A stretch of DNA of 64,000 nt from Flavobacterium suncheonense GH29-5 = DSM 17707. Lineage in GTDB: Bacteria; Bacteroidota; Bacteroidia; Flavobacteriales; Flavobacteriaceae. Position 1 is the first letter of the stretch, and every line of letters starts with the position of its first letter. Below, piece after piece: positions 16,768-25,958 of this stretch. The position numbers and the translations under genes are program-made. The stretch spans positions 1 to 64,000 of the forward strand of contig NZ_AUCZ01000009.1 in NCBI RefSeq assembly GCF_000430025.1, read 5' to 3'. The notes beneath the pieces were generated by a model, which was given only the letters and a program-made list of their open reading frames with translations, had not been told where the DNA came from and searched no databases.

Positions 16768-17571
16768 ATGAAAAATTTCAAAAAGTATTTGTTTGGTCTA
16801 TTAGTGTTTGCTCCGCTATCCTATTCATTGACAAGTTGTAATGACAATGACGATACCCAAGGAACATCCCACGTAGCTGTACGAATGACAGATGCGCCCG
16901 GCGATTACGACGAAGTAAACGTTGAGGTGCTGGACGTAATGGTAAAAGGCAATGCCGATACCGGAGAAGAAGGTTGGGTGAGCCTTGGGAATGTCAATCC
17001 TGGTGTGTACAACCTTTTGGATTTAACCGGCGGGGTCAATGTTTTATTGGCTGATAATGATATTCCTTCCGGTTTTTTAGGGCAGATCCGCCTGATTTTG
17101 GGCGATGACAATACCGTGGTGAAAGACGGGGTAACCTATCCGCTGCATACGCCAAGTGCCCAGCAGTCCGGATTAAAACTAAAAGTCAACCAAACTCTGG
17201 AACCCGGGTTAACCTATAACTTCCTTCTGGATTTTGATGTGGAACATTCGGTGGTAGTGGAAGCCGGCGGTTCCGGAAATTATAACCTGCATCCGGTAAT
17301 TCGAGTCATTACCGAAGGAACTTCAGGGGCCATAAAAGGTCAGGTGCTGCCAATCGGTCTGCAAACTCTGGTGTCTGCACAAGTTAACGGAACAGAAGTT
17401 TCCGCCTATACGAACGAAACCGGCAGCTTTCAGCTTAATGGAATTCCGGCCGGAACCTATACCGTTACCCTAACCCCGGATGCCACAACCGGTTTGCCTG
17501 CCGTACTCGTTGAAAATGTCACGGTCGTAAACGGAGAAGTTACCGACATCGGTGTCCATACGATCGAATAA
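16768..17571 (+). CDS. DUF4382 lipoprotein with C-terminal CarboxypepD_reg-like domain
   Basis: 267 residues from the ATG at 16768. An earlier in-frame ATG at 16738 adds ten residues before a better signal peptide and was not used. Lipid-modified Cys about 24 (SLTSC) is followed by NDNDDTQG. Residues about 33-175 have the DUF4382 pattern (VRMTDAPGDYDEVNVEVLDV, then LLDLTGGVNVLLADNDIPSG), a beta-sandwich of envelope proteins. Residues about 195-265 form a small prealbumin-like domain (AYTNETGSFQLNGIPAGTYT). It is probably anchored in the outer membrane. The function is unknown. A terminator follows. Confidence 0.85.
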   Translation: MKNFKKYLFGLLVFAPLSYSLTSCNDNDDTQGTSHVAVRMTDAPGDYDEVNVEVLDVMVKGNADTGEEGWVSLGNVNPGVYNLLDLTGGVNVLLADNDIPSGFLGQIRLILGDDNTVVKDGVTYPLHTPSAQQSGLKLKVNQTLEPGLTYNFLLDFDVEHSVVVEAGGSGNYNLHPVIRVITEGTSGAIKGQVLPIGLQTLVSAQVNGTEVSAYTNETGSFQLNGIPAGTYTVTLTPDATTGLPAVLVENVTVVNGEVTDIGVHTIE

Positions 17572-17597
17572 GTTAAAGAGAAATAAAAATTATATTA

Positions 17598-17632
17598 AAA
17601 GACAGCTAAAACCAAGGCTGTCTTTCTTTTTT
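17598..17632 (+). terminator. terminator after the DUF4382 gene
   Basis: Stem AAAGACAGC / GCTGTCTTT with a ten-base loop and a T-rich tail. It separates this gene from the Bat operon. Confidence 0.8.
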
Positions 17633-17724
17633 TAACCAATTGTTAACAACTTCACACTAAATTAATTTTCAATTTGCAGTGTTAAAATATCTTATTAAAT
17701 TCACGGCTCAAAAAAAGTAACATA

Positions 17725-18729
17725 ATGGAAGAAAATACAACTACTTTGGACATTAGGGCAATCAATGAAAAAATAGAAAGAGAAAGTGCCTTTATCGACC
17801 TTCTGACCATGGAGATGAACAAGGTAATTGTCGGACAGAAGCACATGGTGGAACGTTTGTTAATTGGACTTTTGGGTCAGGGGCATATCCTTTTGGAAGG
17901 GGTTCCCGGGTTGGCCAAAACCCTGGCGATTAACACCTTGTCGCAGGCCGTTCACGGTTCGTTCAGCCGTATTCAGTTTACCCCCGATTTACTTCCAGCC
18001 GACGTTGTCGGTACGATGATTTACAACATCAAGCAAAACGATTTCACGATAAAAAAAGGTCCCATTTTTGCCAATTTCGTCTTAGCCGATGAGATCAACC
18101 GTGCGCCGGCCAAAGTACAGTCGGCCCTGTTGGAGGCGATGCAGGAAAAACAGGTAACCATTGGCGACGAAACCTTCAAGCTGGACAAACCGTTTTTGGT
18201 AATGGCTACACAAAACCCGGTGGAGCAGGAAGGAACCTATCCGTTACCGGAAGCACAGGTAGACCGTTTCATGCTGAAAACCGTAATCGACTATCCGAAA
18301 ATGGAAGACGAGCGTCTGGTGATCCGTCAAAACTTAAACGGCGGCTTTGAAAAAGTAAATCAAGTGGTTTCCTTAGACCAGATTTTACGCGCCCAACAAG
18401 CCGTTCGCGAAGTCTACATGGACGAAAAAATCGAAAAATACATTTTAGATATCATCTTTGCCACCCGTTATCCGGAAAAATACAAATTAGCCGATTTAAA
18501 ACCGCTGATCAGTTTCGGAGCATCTCCGCGGGGTAGTATCAATCTGGCGATGGCTGCCAAATGTTATGCGTTCATCAAGCGCAGAGGGTATGTTATTCCG
18601 GAAGACGTCCGCGCCGTAGTACACGATGTGTTGCGTCACCGAATCGGGGTAACCTACGAAGCCGAAGCCGAAAACATCACTTCGGTAGACATCATCAACA
18701 AAATCGTTAACGAGGTTGAAGTGCCTTAA
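17725..18729 (+). CDS. moxR: MoxR-family AAA+ ATPase, first gene of the Bat operon
   Basis: 334 residues. Walker A is LEGVPGLAKT, Walker B is FVLADEINRAP, and sensor/arginine-finger regions include ATQNPVEQEGTYPLPEAQVD, typical of MoxR ATPases. These act as chaperones that load cofactors or assemble complexes together with von Willebrand A-domain partners. Here the partners follow directly: DUF58, a BatD-like protein, BatA, BatB, BatC, BatD and BatE. It is cytoplasmic. A spacer made of degenerate short repeats (18738-18816) separates it from the DUF58 gene, so read-through into the rest may be modulated there. Confidence 0.95.
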   Translation: MEENTTTLDIRAINEKIERESAFIDLLTMEMNKVIVGQKHMVERLLIGLLGQGHILLEGVPGLAKTLAINTLSQAVHGSFSRIQFTPDLLPADVVGTMIYNIKQNDFTIKKGPIFANFVLADEINRAPAKVQSALLEAMQEKQVTIGDETFKLDKPFLVMATQNPVEQEGTYPLPEAQVDRFMLKTVIDYPKMEDERLVIRQNLNGGFEKVNQVVSLDQILRAQQAVREVYMDEKIEKYILDIIFATRYPEKYKLADLKPLISFGASPRGSINLAMAAKCYAFIKRRGYVIPEDVRAVVHDVLRHRIGVTYEAEAENITSVDIINKIVNEVEVP

Positions 18730-18737
18730 TCAGTTCG

Positions 18738-18816
18738 CAGTTTTTAGTAATCAGTAATCAGTTGCTTTTCGCAACGAATTTAACTGACCACTGACGGCTT
18801 GACCACTGACCACTGA
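18738..18816. repeat. degenerate tandem-word palindromic spacer between moxR and the DUF58 gene
   Basis: Left arm: repeated AGTAATC words (AGTAATCAGTAATCAGT). Centre: GTTGC-TTTTC-GCAAC hairpin at 18761-18775. Right arm: repeated GACCACT words (CTGACCACTGAC). The arms are roughly inverted copies of each other. Nothing in it looks coding. Confidence 0.7.
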
Positions 18817-18820
18817 AAAA

Positions 18821-19687
18821 ATGGATACCAAAGAATTACTCAAAAAAGTACGCAAAATCGAAATCAAAACCCGAAGATTGAGTGATCACATCTTTTCGGG
18901 TGAATACCATACGTCGTTTAAAGGCCGCGGGATGACCTTTTCGGAAGTGCGCCAGTACCAGTTCGGAGACGACGTCCGTGCGATTGACTGGAATGTAACG
19001 GCGCGCTATAACGAACCGTACATCAAGGTGTTCGAAGAAGAACGCGAACTCACCATGATGCTGATGGTCGACTGTAGCGGCTCACAAAGTTTCGGAACCC
19101 AAAACCAGCTGAAAAGCGAGGTGATTACCGAAATCGCCGCCACCATGGCCTTTTCGGCAACGCAAAACAACGACAAAATCGGACTGATCCTGTTTTCCGA
19201 TCAGATCGAATTGTTCATTCCGCCCAAAAAAGGAAAATCGCACGTGTTGCGCATCATCCGCGAACTGATTGAATTTCAGCCCAAAAGCCGGAAAACCGAT
19301 TTGTCGCAGGCCTTGAAATTCCTTTCCGGCGTTCAGAAAAAGAAAGCCATCGTGTTTTTAATTTCCGATTTCATGACATCGGATTACGAACAAACCTTAA
19401 AAATCGCCGGGAAAAAACACGACGTAACCGGAATCCGGGTGTACGACCACCGCGAAGAAACAATTCCGAATCTGGGAATGGTCACCATGGAAGATGCCGA
19501 AACCGGTGAAATTACCGTGGTCAACACCAATTCGAAAGCGGTGCGTCTGGAATACGAGAAAAACTATCAGGCCAACGTAAAATATTTTAAAGATACGTTT
19601 TCCCGTTGCGGTTCCGGTGTTGTCAATACCCGAGTGGATGAAAGTTATGTGATGAAATTGTTGGGTTATTTTAAATCAAGAAGTTAA
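18821..19687 (+). CDS. DUF58 protein of the Bat operon
   Basis: 288 residues. It has the DUF58 signature YQFGDDVRAIDWNVTARYNE at about 47-66, followed by a von Willebrand A-like domain with a partial metal-ion site (MLMVDCSGSQSFG) and LILFSDQIELFIPP. Proteins of this family partner MoxR ATPases and are thought to bind their substrates. There is no membrane segment, so it is cytoplasmic or membrane-associated. Its stop overlaps the start of the next gene by one base (TAATG), a sign of coupled translation. Confidence 0.93.
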   Translation: MDTKELLKKVRKIEIKTRRLSDHIFSGEYHTSFKGRGMTFSEVRQYQFGDDVRAIDWNVTARYNEPYIKVFEEERELTMMLMVDCSGSQSFGTQNQLKSEVITEIAATMAFSATQNNDKIGLILFSDQIELFIPPKKGKSHVLRIIRELIEFQPKSRKTDLSQALKFLSGVQKKKAIVFLISDFMTSDYEQTLKIAGKKHDVTGIRVYDHREETIPNLGMVTMEDAETGEITVVNTNSKAVRLEYEKNYQANVKYFKDTFSRCGSGVVNTRVDESYVMKLLGYFKSRS

Positions 19688-21288
19688 TGCTTAAAAAATA
19701 TTACATCGTACTTTTTTTGCTGTTGGCGACATTTGGTTTTGCCCAGCAGCCGGTACAAACCATCGTGGATTCCGCGAAAATTAAAATCGGTTCCCAGTTT
19801 CATCTTACCCTGAAAGTAAAAGGGACCAAAGAAACCCGGGTCGCCTTTCCGGATGTAAAAAATATTGGCCAATTGGAAGTGTTGGAATCCTATCCGATTG
19901 ATACCGTTAAGAAAGACGCCACTTTCGAATTCATTAAAAAGTACGGATTAACGCAGTTTGATTCCGGCCGTTACGTGATTCCGAGAATTCCGGTATTAAT
20001 CGGCAACAAGCAGTTTCTGTCCGATTCGGCTGTCGTGGAGGTAAATCCGGTCGTAGTAGATACGTTGAAACAAAAAATGTACGACATCAAACCGATTATG
20101 AAGCCGCAGGACACTTCGTCCGATTTTTGGTGGTTCCTTCTCGCTTTGGCGGTACTGGCAGCACTGGCCTTTTTGGGCTATTGGTTGTACAAAAAATACA
20201 AAAACCGACCGGTTGCCGAAGAAGTGGTGTATGCGACCCCTATTGAAAAAGCGACCAGTTTGCTGCAAAACTTAGAGAAAAAATCCCTTTTGGAGCAGGG
20301 CGACGTGAAGTCGTATTACTCCGAAATGACCGATATTACCCGAACCTATATCGAAGAAACGGTACACATTCCGGCGATGGAAAGCACTACCGACGAATTG
20401 CTCGAGGCGATGCAAAAAGCTTCGCTGAAAAAGAAAATGGGCATCCGACAGGAAACCATGCAAACCTTCGAAAAAATCCTGAAAAACGCCGATTTGGTAA
20501 AATTCGCCAAATCCAAACCACTGGATTTTGAAATTGCCGAAGACCGCAAAAACATCGAAAGCATTATTCTTACCATCGACAAAGCGTTGCCGAAAGAAGT
20601 GGAGGACGAGGAAAGCATCGCCTATGCAAGACATCAGGAAGAGCTGCGTCTGAAGAAAATCAGAAAACGCAATCAGCTCATTGGCTTTGGTGTGGGTTTT
20701 GCGCTTCTTTTTGCCGGGGCTTATTATTTTTTCGACAAATACAACCTGTTTGGCGAATCCACTCAGGAAATGTATGAGAAAGACTGGATTACCAGTGAGT
20801 ACGGAAACCCAGGCATGATTGTTGCCACACCCGATGTTCTGAAGCGTAAAGACGTAACGAAAGAAATCGGAAAACAAATGATGGCAGTAGTTAAAGAAAT
20901 GCAGGTGTTTGAATACGGCGGCTATTTCGACGATTATTACATCATGCTGAGCACATTAAAATACAAGCAGCAAACCCCAATCGAATTGGATAAGGCGCTT
21001 GAAGCCGGGTTACAGGCTTTGGAAGCCAAAGGCGCTCAGGACATCATCATCAAAACCGAAGATTTCAGCACTCCGGAAGGACTTTCCGGCCGTAAAGCTT
21101 ACGGAACCATGAACATGATCGACAAAATCACCAAGCGTTCGATAAAAGTATATTATGAATTTGTAATGTTCAGTCAGGAAGGCGGGTTGCAGCAGATTTT
21201 GCTCTTCCACGAAGAAGGAGACGAATACGGAAGCAAAATCACCGCCCGAATCCTGGAATCATTAGAATTAAGAAAAGCAGCGCCATGA
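19687..21288 (+). CDS. BatD-like membrane protein with two transmembrane segments
   Basis: 533 residues. A signal peptide (about 1-19) is followed by a beta-sandwich at about 22-122 like the first domain of BatD (VKGTKETRVAFPDVKNIGQL). Then come a membrane span at 148-168 (WWFLLALAVLAALAFLGYWLY), a helical cytoplasmic part (about 180-328) and a second span at 331-349. The C-terminal exported domain is rich in FxGGYFDDYYIM-type strands. The helical part (YYSEMTDITRTYIEETVHIP) is the region usually found in BatD proteins and DUF4381-like components. The operon therefore has two BatD-like genes, this one and the one at 24128. The stop overlaps the batA start by four bases (ATGA). Confidence 0.8.
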   Translation: MLKKYYIVLFLLLATFGFAQQPVQTIVDSAKIKIGSQFHLTLKVKGTKETRVAFPDVKNIGQLEVLESYPIDTVKKDATFEFIKKYGLTQFDSGRYVIPRIPVLIGNKQFLSDSAVVEVNPVVVDTLKQKMYDIKPIMKPQDTSSDFWWFLLALAVLAALAFLGYWLYKKYKNRPVAEEVVYATPIEKATSLLQNLEKKSLLEQGDVKSYYSEMTDITRTYIEETVHIPAMESTTDELLEAMQKASLKKKMGIRQETMQTFEKILKNADLVKFAKSKPLDFEIAEDRKNIESIILTIDKALPKEVEDEESIAYARHQEELRLKKIRKRNQLIGFGVGFALLFAGAYYFFDKYNLFGESTQEMYEKDWITSEYGNPGMIVATPDVLKRKDVTKEIGKQMMAVVKEMQVFEYGGYFDDYYIMLSTLKYKQQTPIELDKALEAGLQALEAKGAQDIIIKTEDFSTPEGLSGRKAYGTMNMIDKITKRSIKVYYEFVMFSQEGGLQQILLFHEEGDEYGSKITARILESLELRKAAP

Positions 21289-22289
21289 TGAAGACTATCA
21301 CTTTTGCCCATCCGGAATTCTTTTGGCTGTTTTTGGTTTTACCGATAGTCATTGCCTGGTATTTTTGGAAGAAGAACGAACAAAGACCTACGTTAAAAAT
21401 AAGTTCCGTTCAGGGATTCAAGACGGCGGGTTCTGTTTTGCCGAAACTGAAACCGCTTTTATTTGCGTTGCGCCTTTTGGCATTAGCCACTTTAATCACC
21501 GCCCTGGCCCGACCACAGTCTACGGATGTAACCAACAAATCGAGAACCACACGCGGTATCGACATTGTCATGGCCATCGACGTATCTGGAAGTATGCTGG
21601 CCAAAGACCTGAAACCCAACCGGATGGAAGCCTTAAAACGCGTAGCTGCAGAATTTGTCGAGCAACGTCCCAACGACCGGATCGGTCTGGTGGTTTACGC
21701 GGCGGAAAGCTACACCAAAACTCCGGTAACCAGCGATAAAGCCATAGTGCTGGACGCTTTGGAAGGCGTAAAATACGACAACATTTTGCAGGACGGAACG
21801 GGTATCGGAGTGGGACTGGCCACGGCGGTCAACCGTTTGAAAGACAGTAAAGCGAAGAGCAAAGTCATTATTTTGCTGACGGACGGGATCAACAATTCCG
21901 GTTTTATCGATCCGAGAATGGCCTCCGAAATTGCGAGGGAATACGGTGTGAAAGTGTACACCATCGGTATCGGAACCAACGGAATGGCAGAATTTCCGTA
22001 TGCCATCGCTCCGAACGGACAATTCCTCTTCAAAAAGATGAAGGTGGAAATTGACGAAAAACTCATGAAAGAAATCGCCGCCATGACCGGAGGAAAATAC
22101 TTCCGGGCCACGAGCAACCAGAGTCTGACGAGTATTTACAACGAAATCAACAAACTGGAAACCACCGAAGTCATGGAACAGCGTTTTTACAATTACGATG
22201 AAAAATACCGTTCGTTAGCCTTGTTGGCGCTTGGTTTAGTCGTGTTGGAACTGTTATTGCGAAAAACTATTTTCAGAAGTTTTATTTAG
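21285..22289 (+). CDS. batA: BatA: von Willebrand A-domain membrane protein
   Basis: 334 residues. Two N-terminal membrane spans (about 9-27 and 58-78) precede a VWA domain with an intact metal-ion-dependent adhesion site: AIDVSGSMLAKD, a Thr at TPVTSD, and LLTDGINNSG. A third span lies near the C-terminus (LALLALGLVVLELLL). BatA and BatB are paired cytoplasmic-membrane proteins with their VWA domains outside the cytoplasm. They were named for aerotolerance in Bacteroides, though the molecular role is still debated. The start ATG overlaps the previous stop. A second ATG three bases on is equally possible. Confidence 0.95.
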   Translation: MMKTITFAHPEFFWLFLVLPIVIAWYFWKKNEQRPTLKISSVQGFKTAGSVLPKLKPLLFALRLLALATLITALARPQSTDVTNKSRTTRGIDIVMAIDVSGSMLAKDLKPNRMEALKRVAAEFVEQRPNDRIGLVVYAAESYTKTPVTSDKAIVLDALEGVKYDNILQDGTGIGVGLATAVNRLKDSKAKSKVIILLTDGINNSGFIDPRMASEIAREYGVKVYTIGIGTNGMAEFPYAIAPNGQFLFKKMKVEIDEKLMKEIAAMTGGKYFRATSNQSLTSIYNEINKLETTEVMEQRFYNYDEKYRSLALLALGLVVLELLLRKTIFRSFI

Positions 22290-22318
22290 GGAGTCGTTTT
22301 TTGAAATTTTAAAGAATT

Positions 22319-23359
22319 ATGTGGGAATTTGACGAACCGAAATATTTTTACCTTTTAGCCCTGCTTCCGGTGGTGCTGTTGCTTTTTTTGGTCAATTTGT
22401 ACTGGCAGCGCAAAAAGCAGCGGGAATTTGGCGATTTGGCCTTGTTACAGCACTTGAGTCCTGAAAAATCCACCTTCAAACCCGTTTTGAAACTGATTGT
22501 GGTTTTACTGGGGCTTGCGGCATTAATCGTGGCGTTGGTCAATCCGAAAATCGGAACCAAGATGGAAACCGTGAAGCGACAGGGAATTGATATCGTCTTT
22601 GCCGTAGACATCTCCAAAAGCATGCTGGCGGAAGACCTCGCGCCGAACCGTCTGGAAAAGAGCAAACAAGTGGTGTCCCAGATTATCAACCAGTTGGGCA
22701 GCGACCGCATCGGGATTGTAGGCTATGCTGGAAGTGCCTATCCGGTTTTACCGATAACCACCGATTACAGCGTGGCCAAAATGTACCTGCAAGGGATGAA
22801 TACCGACATGGTTTCCTCGCAAGGTACGGCTTTAGGTGATGCCCTTAAATTAGCCGCTTCCTATTTTGACAATCCGCAAACCAGTAAACTGATCATCATG
22901 CTTTCGGACGGAGAAGACCACGGCGAAGGCTTTGAAGACGCGTTGGAAGAAATCAAAGACAAAAAGATAAAAGTCATCACCATCGGTATCGGAACCGAAA
23001 AAGGAGGCCCGATACCGTTGCGTCATAACGGCGTGATTGAAAGTTTCAAGAAAGACCAGAACGGCGAAACGGTGATCACCAAACTGTATCCGGAAACCCT
23101 GAAAACCATTGCGAAAAATGCCAATGGCGGTTATGTTTTCGGCGGAAGCACCAAAGAAGTGCTGGAGTATGTGAAAAACGGACTGGACAATCTGGAAAAA
23201 ACCGATTTTGAAAGCCAGCAGATTGCCGATTTCGAATCCCAATTCCAGTGGTTTTTAGGACTGGCGTTCTTTTTGCTACTGTTGGACGCTTTCTTTCTGG
23301 AACGCAAAACCGCCTGGGTGAAGAAGTTGAATTTGTTTAATGAAAAGAATAAAGCCTGA
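22319..23359 (+). CDS. batB: BatB: von Willebrand A-domain membrane protein
   Basis: 346 residues, a paralogue of BatA. Spans lie at about 9-27, 59-77 and near the C-terminus (FLGLAFFLLLLDAFF). The VWA domain has DISKSM in the metal site (Asp-x-Ser-x-Ser kept, with Lys in place of Gly), TTDYS and MLSDGEDHGEG. BatB proteins often differ from BatA in just this way and may bind a different ligand. Its last base is the first base of the batC start, giving coupled translation. Confidence 0.94.
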   Translation: MWEFDEPKYFYLLALLPVVLLLFLVNLYWQRKKQREFGDLALLQHLSPEKSTFKPVLKLIVVLLGLAALIVALVNPKIGTKMETVKRQGIDIVFAVDISKSMLAEDLAPNRLEKSKQVVSQIINQLGSDRIGIVGYAGSAYPVLPITTDYSVAKMYLQGMNTDMVSSQGTALGDALKLAASYFDNPQTSKLIIMLSDGEDHGEGFEDALEEIKDKKIKVITIGIGTEKGGPIPLRHNGVIESFKKDQNGETVITKLYPETLKTIAKNANGGYVFGGSTKEVLEYVKNGLDNLEKTDFESQQIADFESQFQWFLGLAFFLLLLDAFFLERKTAWVKKLNLFNEKNKA

Positions 23360-24120
23360 TGAAACAGCTGCTAATTTACGGGATGTTGCTTTTTGCTGCC
23401 GCGCTTTTTGCTCAGGAGAAAGACCGAAATCTGCCTAAAGGCAACGGCGAATTCGAAGAAAAAAAATATGCCGAAGCAGAAGTGGAATACCGGAAATCCC
23501 AGTTCAAAAACCCGAAATCGGCCATGGCGTCGTACAATTTAGGCAATGCGATTTACCGTCAGAAGCAACCGTCGGAAGCGAAAAGTTCGTTTTCAAGAGC
23601 GATTGCCGAAGCGCAAACCAAAGCGGAAAAACACAAAGCCTTTCACAACCTGGGCAACGCTTTAATGACGGAAAAAAACTATCAGGGCGCGGTGGAAGCC
23701 TATAAAAATGCCCTGCGCAACAATCCGAACGACGAGGAAACCCGTTACAATTACGCCTTGGCCAAACAGAAATTAAAAGAGAATCCGCCGAAGAACAACA
23801 AAGACGATAAGGATAAGGACAAAAATAAAGATCAGAACAAAGATCAGCAGCCGAAGGACAACAAAGATCAGAATAAGGATCAGCAAGATCAGAACAAAGA
23901 CAAAAACCAAGACAAAAAAGACGATCCGAAGAACCCTGACAACAAAGACGGTAAAGGCGACCAAGACCAACAACAGCAAAAACCGCAACAGGGCGGCGCT
24001 TCCAAGCAACGCATGGAAAATCTGTTAGACGCGCTGAACAATGAAGAAAAGAAAATTCAGGAGCGCGTAAAAGGACGCGAAGTAAAAGGAACGCCAAAAC
24101 GCAACGAGAAAGACTGGTAG
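23359..24120 (+). CDS. batC: BatC: TPR protein with a long Lys/Asp/Asn/Gln tract
   Basis: 253 residues. Signal peptide about 1-19, then TPR repeats at about 30-135 (SAMASYNLGNAIYRQ, AFHNLGNALMTEKNYQGAVE, AYKNALRNNPNDEETRYNYA). From about 140 to 215 the chain is almost only Lys, Asp, Asn and Gln (KDKNKDQNKDQQPKD and so on), followed by a helical end (KQRMENLLDALNNEEKKIQ). The TPR part should bind protein partners of the Bat complex in the periplasm. The charged tract is probably an extended linker. The DNA there is repetitive, so length variation between strains is likely. Confidence 0.92.
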   Translation: MKQLLIYGMLLFAAALFAQEKDRNLPKGNGEFEEKKYAEAEVEYRKSQFKNPKSAMASYNLGNAIYRQKQPSEAKSSFSRAIAEAQTKAEKHKAFHNLGNALMTEKNYQGAVEAYKNALRNNPNDEETRYNYALAKQKLKENPPKNNKDDKDKDKNKDQNKDQQPKDNKDQNKDQQDQNKDKNQDKKDDPKNPDNKDGKGDQDQQQQKPQQGGASKQRMENLLDALNNEEKKIQERVKGREVKGTPKRNEKDW

Positions 24121-24127
24121 GATACTA

Positions 24128-25948
24128 ATGAAGCAAGCGATTATGAACAAATACATTCTTTTACTGTTACTGACAGCTCAGTCATTACTGGCTCAGGTGG
24201 AATTCAAAGCTACAGTGAGTAAAAGCACCATAGGGATTAACGAGCGTCTTCGCGTGGATTTCACGATGAACGACGACGGCGATAATTTCGAAGCCCCGGC
24301 TTTTGAAGGCTTTAAAATTTTCGGCGGACCCAACCAATCCGTAAATTATTCGTGGGTAAACGGCCGGAAATCCTTCAGCAAATCGTATTCGTTTTTCCTG
24401 ATGCCTACCAAAAAGGGAACGTTCATCATCAAACCGGCTTCAATCGAAATCGGGGGGAAAGTCTACAAGACCAATCCGGTTAAAGTAACGGTTGGCAATG
24501 CCGTGGCACAACCCGAACCCGAAGAAGAGGAAGATCCGTTTGCCATTATTTTCGGAAACCGAAGACCGCGACAGGTCGCACCACCGCCACCGCCGGAACT
24601 GAAAGGCGACGGGATTCATCTGGTGGCCGAAATATCCAATACCAATCCGTATGTAAACGAACCGATTACGGCCATTTACAAATTGTATGTGAGCCCGTAC
24701 GTAAGCGTGAGCGATTTCCGCGAAGCCACGAGCCCGAAATACAACAACTTCTGGAGCCAGAGTATCGACGTGAAGAACTTATCGGTGCAGATGGGAAAAT
24801 ACAACGGCGAAGATTACCGTTACGTCATCCTGCGCAAAACCGTGTTATATCCGCAGAAAGCCGGAAAACTGACGATCGAACCGCTAATGCTGGACATCAC
24901 GATGCAGGCGCCAACCGGCCGACGCGATATGTTTGGCCGAATGGAGTATGCGAACGGCACCAAAAAAGTATCGGCGGGTGCCAAATCGATTACGGTAAAA
25001 GCCTTGCCGGAAACCGGAAAACCCGAAGACTTCACCGGAGCCGTGGGCCATTTCGATTTTAAAGTCAAACCGTCCAAAACCACGCTAAAAGCCGGAGAAT
25101 CGTTACAGCTGGAAGTAAGTGCCGCCGGAAGAGGGAATATGAAGTTGTTCACCTTACCCAAACCGGTAGTGCCGAATGCTTTGGAAATGTACGACCCGGA
25201 ACACAAAGAAAACGTAACCACGCCGTTAACCGGGATGCAGGGCACGATTTCCGACAATTACACCATCGTACCGCAGTACAAGGGAACCTATACCATCAAA
25301 CCGCTTACGTTCAGCTATTTTGATCTGAATACGAAAAGCTATAAAACCTTGTCTTCAGAAGCCATTCAGCTTAACGTACTGGACGGTGTGATGCCGAATA
25401 GTAGTGAAGCTGCTGCTTCGGCAAACAAGCAAACGGTTACCAAAAGCGACCAGTTTGCCTTTATCAAATCAAATGCCGAATTGTTGCCGGTTAACCGCAA
25501 GGATTTCTTAGGTTCCGGATTGTTTTATGCCTTGTTGCTGGCACCGTTTTGTATCATCCCGATTATCATTCTGGCGAAGAAGAAAAAAGAAGCCATCGAC
25601 CGCGACGTCACCGGAAACCGCATCCGTCAGTCGAACAAGCTGGCGAAAAAATTCCTGTCGGAAGCCAGCAAGCAAATGGGCAACAAAGAACCGTTTTACG
25701 ATGCGATGGAACGCGCGCTGCACAACTTCCTGAAAGCCAAACTTTCCATAGAAACCTCGGAAATGAGCAAGGAAAACATTCAGGAACTGCTGGTGTCCAA
25801 AAAAGCACAAGCCGAAACCGTAACCGATTTCATGACCCTGATGAAGAACTGCGAATTCGCCCGTTACGCGCCGTCAACCAGTGTGGCGATGCAGCAGGAC
25901 TACGACAAAGCCGTAAGTGTCATTTCAGAATTGAGCAAGCAGATTTAA
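24128..25948 (+). CDS. batD: BatD: membrane-anchored periplasmic protein
   Basis: 606 residues from the ATG at 24128. An alternative ATG at 24143 leaves the same signal peptide (ILLLLLTAQSLLAQ). The BatD domain occupies most of the exported part, with repeated beta-sandwich segments such as VNYSWVNGRKSFSKSYSFFL and the Pro-rich linker RQVAPPPPPELKG. One membrane span is at about 465-485 (LFYALLLAPFCIIPIIILA), then a cytoplasmic helical tail. It is the scaffold-like member of the Bat complex. It lies seven bases after batC. Confidence 0.93.
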   Translation: MKQAIMNKYILLLLLTAQSLLAQVEFKATVSKSTIGINERLRVDFTMNDDGDNFEAPAFEGFKIFGGPNQSVNYSWVNGRKSFSKSYSFFLMPTKKGTFIIKPASIEIGGKVYKTNPVKVTVGNAVAQPEPEEEEDPFAIIFGNRRPRQVAPPPPPELKGDGIHLVAEISNTNPYVNEPITAIYKLYVSPYVSVSDFREATSPKYNNFWSQSIDVKNLSVQMGKYNGEDYRYVILRKTVLYPQKAGKLTIEPLMLDITMQAPTGRRDMFGRMEYANGTKKVSAGAKSITVKALPETGKPEDFTGAVGHFDFKVKPSKTTLKAGESLQLEVSAAGRGNMKLFTLPKPVVPNALEMYDPEHKENVTTPLTGMQGTISDNYTIVPQYKGTYTIKPLTFSYFDLNTKSYKTLSSEAIQLNVLDGVMPNSSEAAASANKQTVTKSDQFAFIKSNAELLPVNRKDFLGSGLFYALLLAPFCIIPIIILAKKKKEAIDRDVTGNRIRQSNKLAKKFLSEASKQMGNKEPFYDAMERALHNFLKAKLSIETSEMSKENIQELLVSKKAQAETVTDFMTLMKNCEFARYAPSTSVAMQQDYDKAVSVISELSKQI

Positions 25949-25958
25949 ATTGGAAACC

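Noticed and set aside
20272..20877. 201-codon minus-strand frame rich in Phe inside the BatD-like gene
   Set aside because: Composition is that of the complement of a Lys/Glu-rich coding strand; no signal or promoter.
23504..24097. Long minus-strand frames opposite batC, including a very hydrophobic Val/Leu-rich one
   Set aside because: They are the complement of the Lys/Asp/Asn/Gln tract; the hydrophobic pattern is a by-product of its codons.
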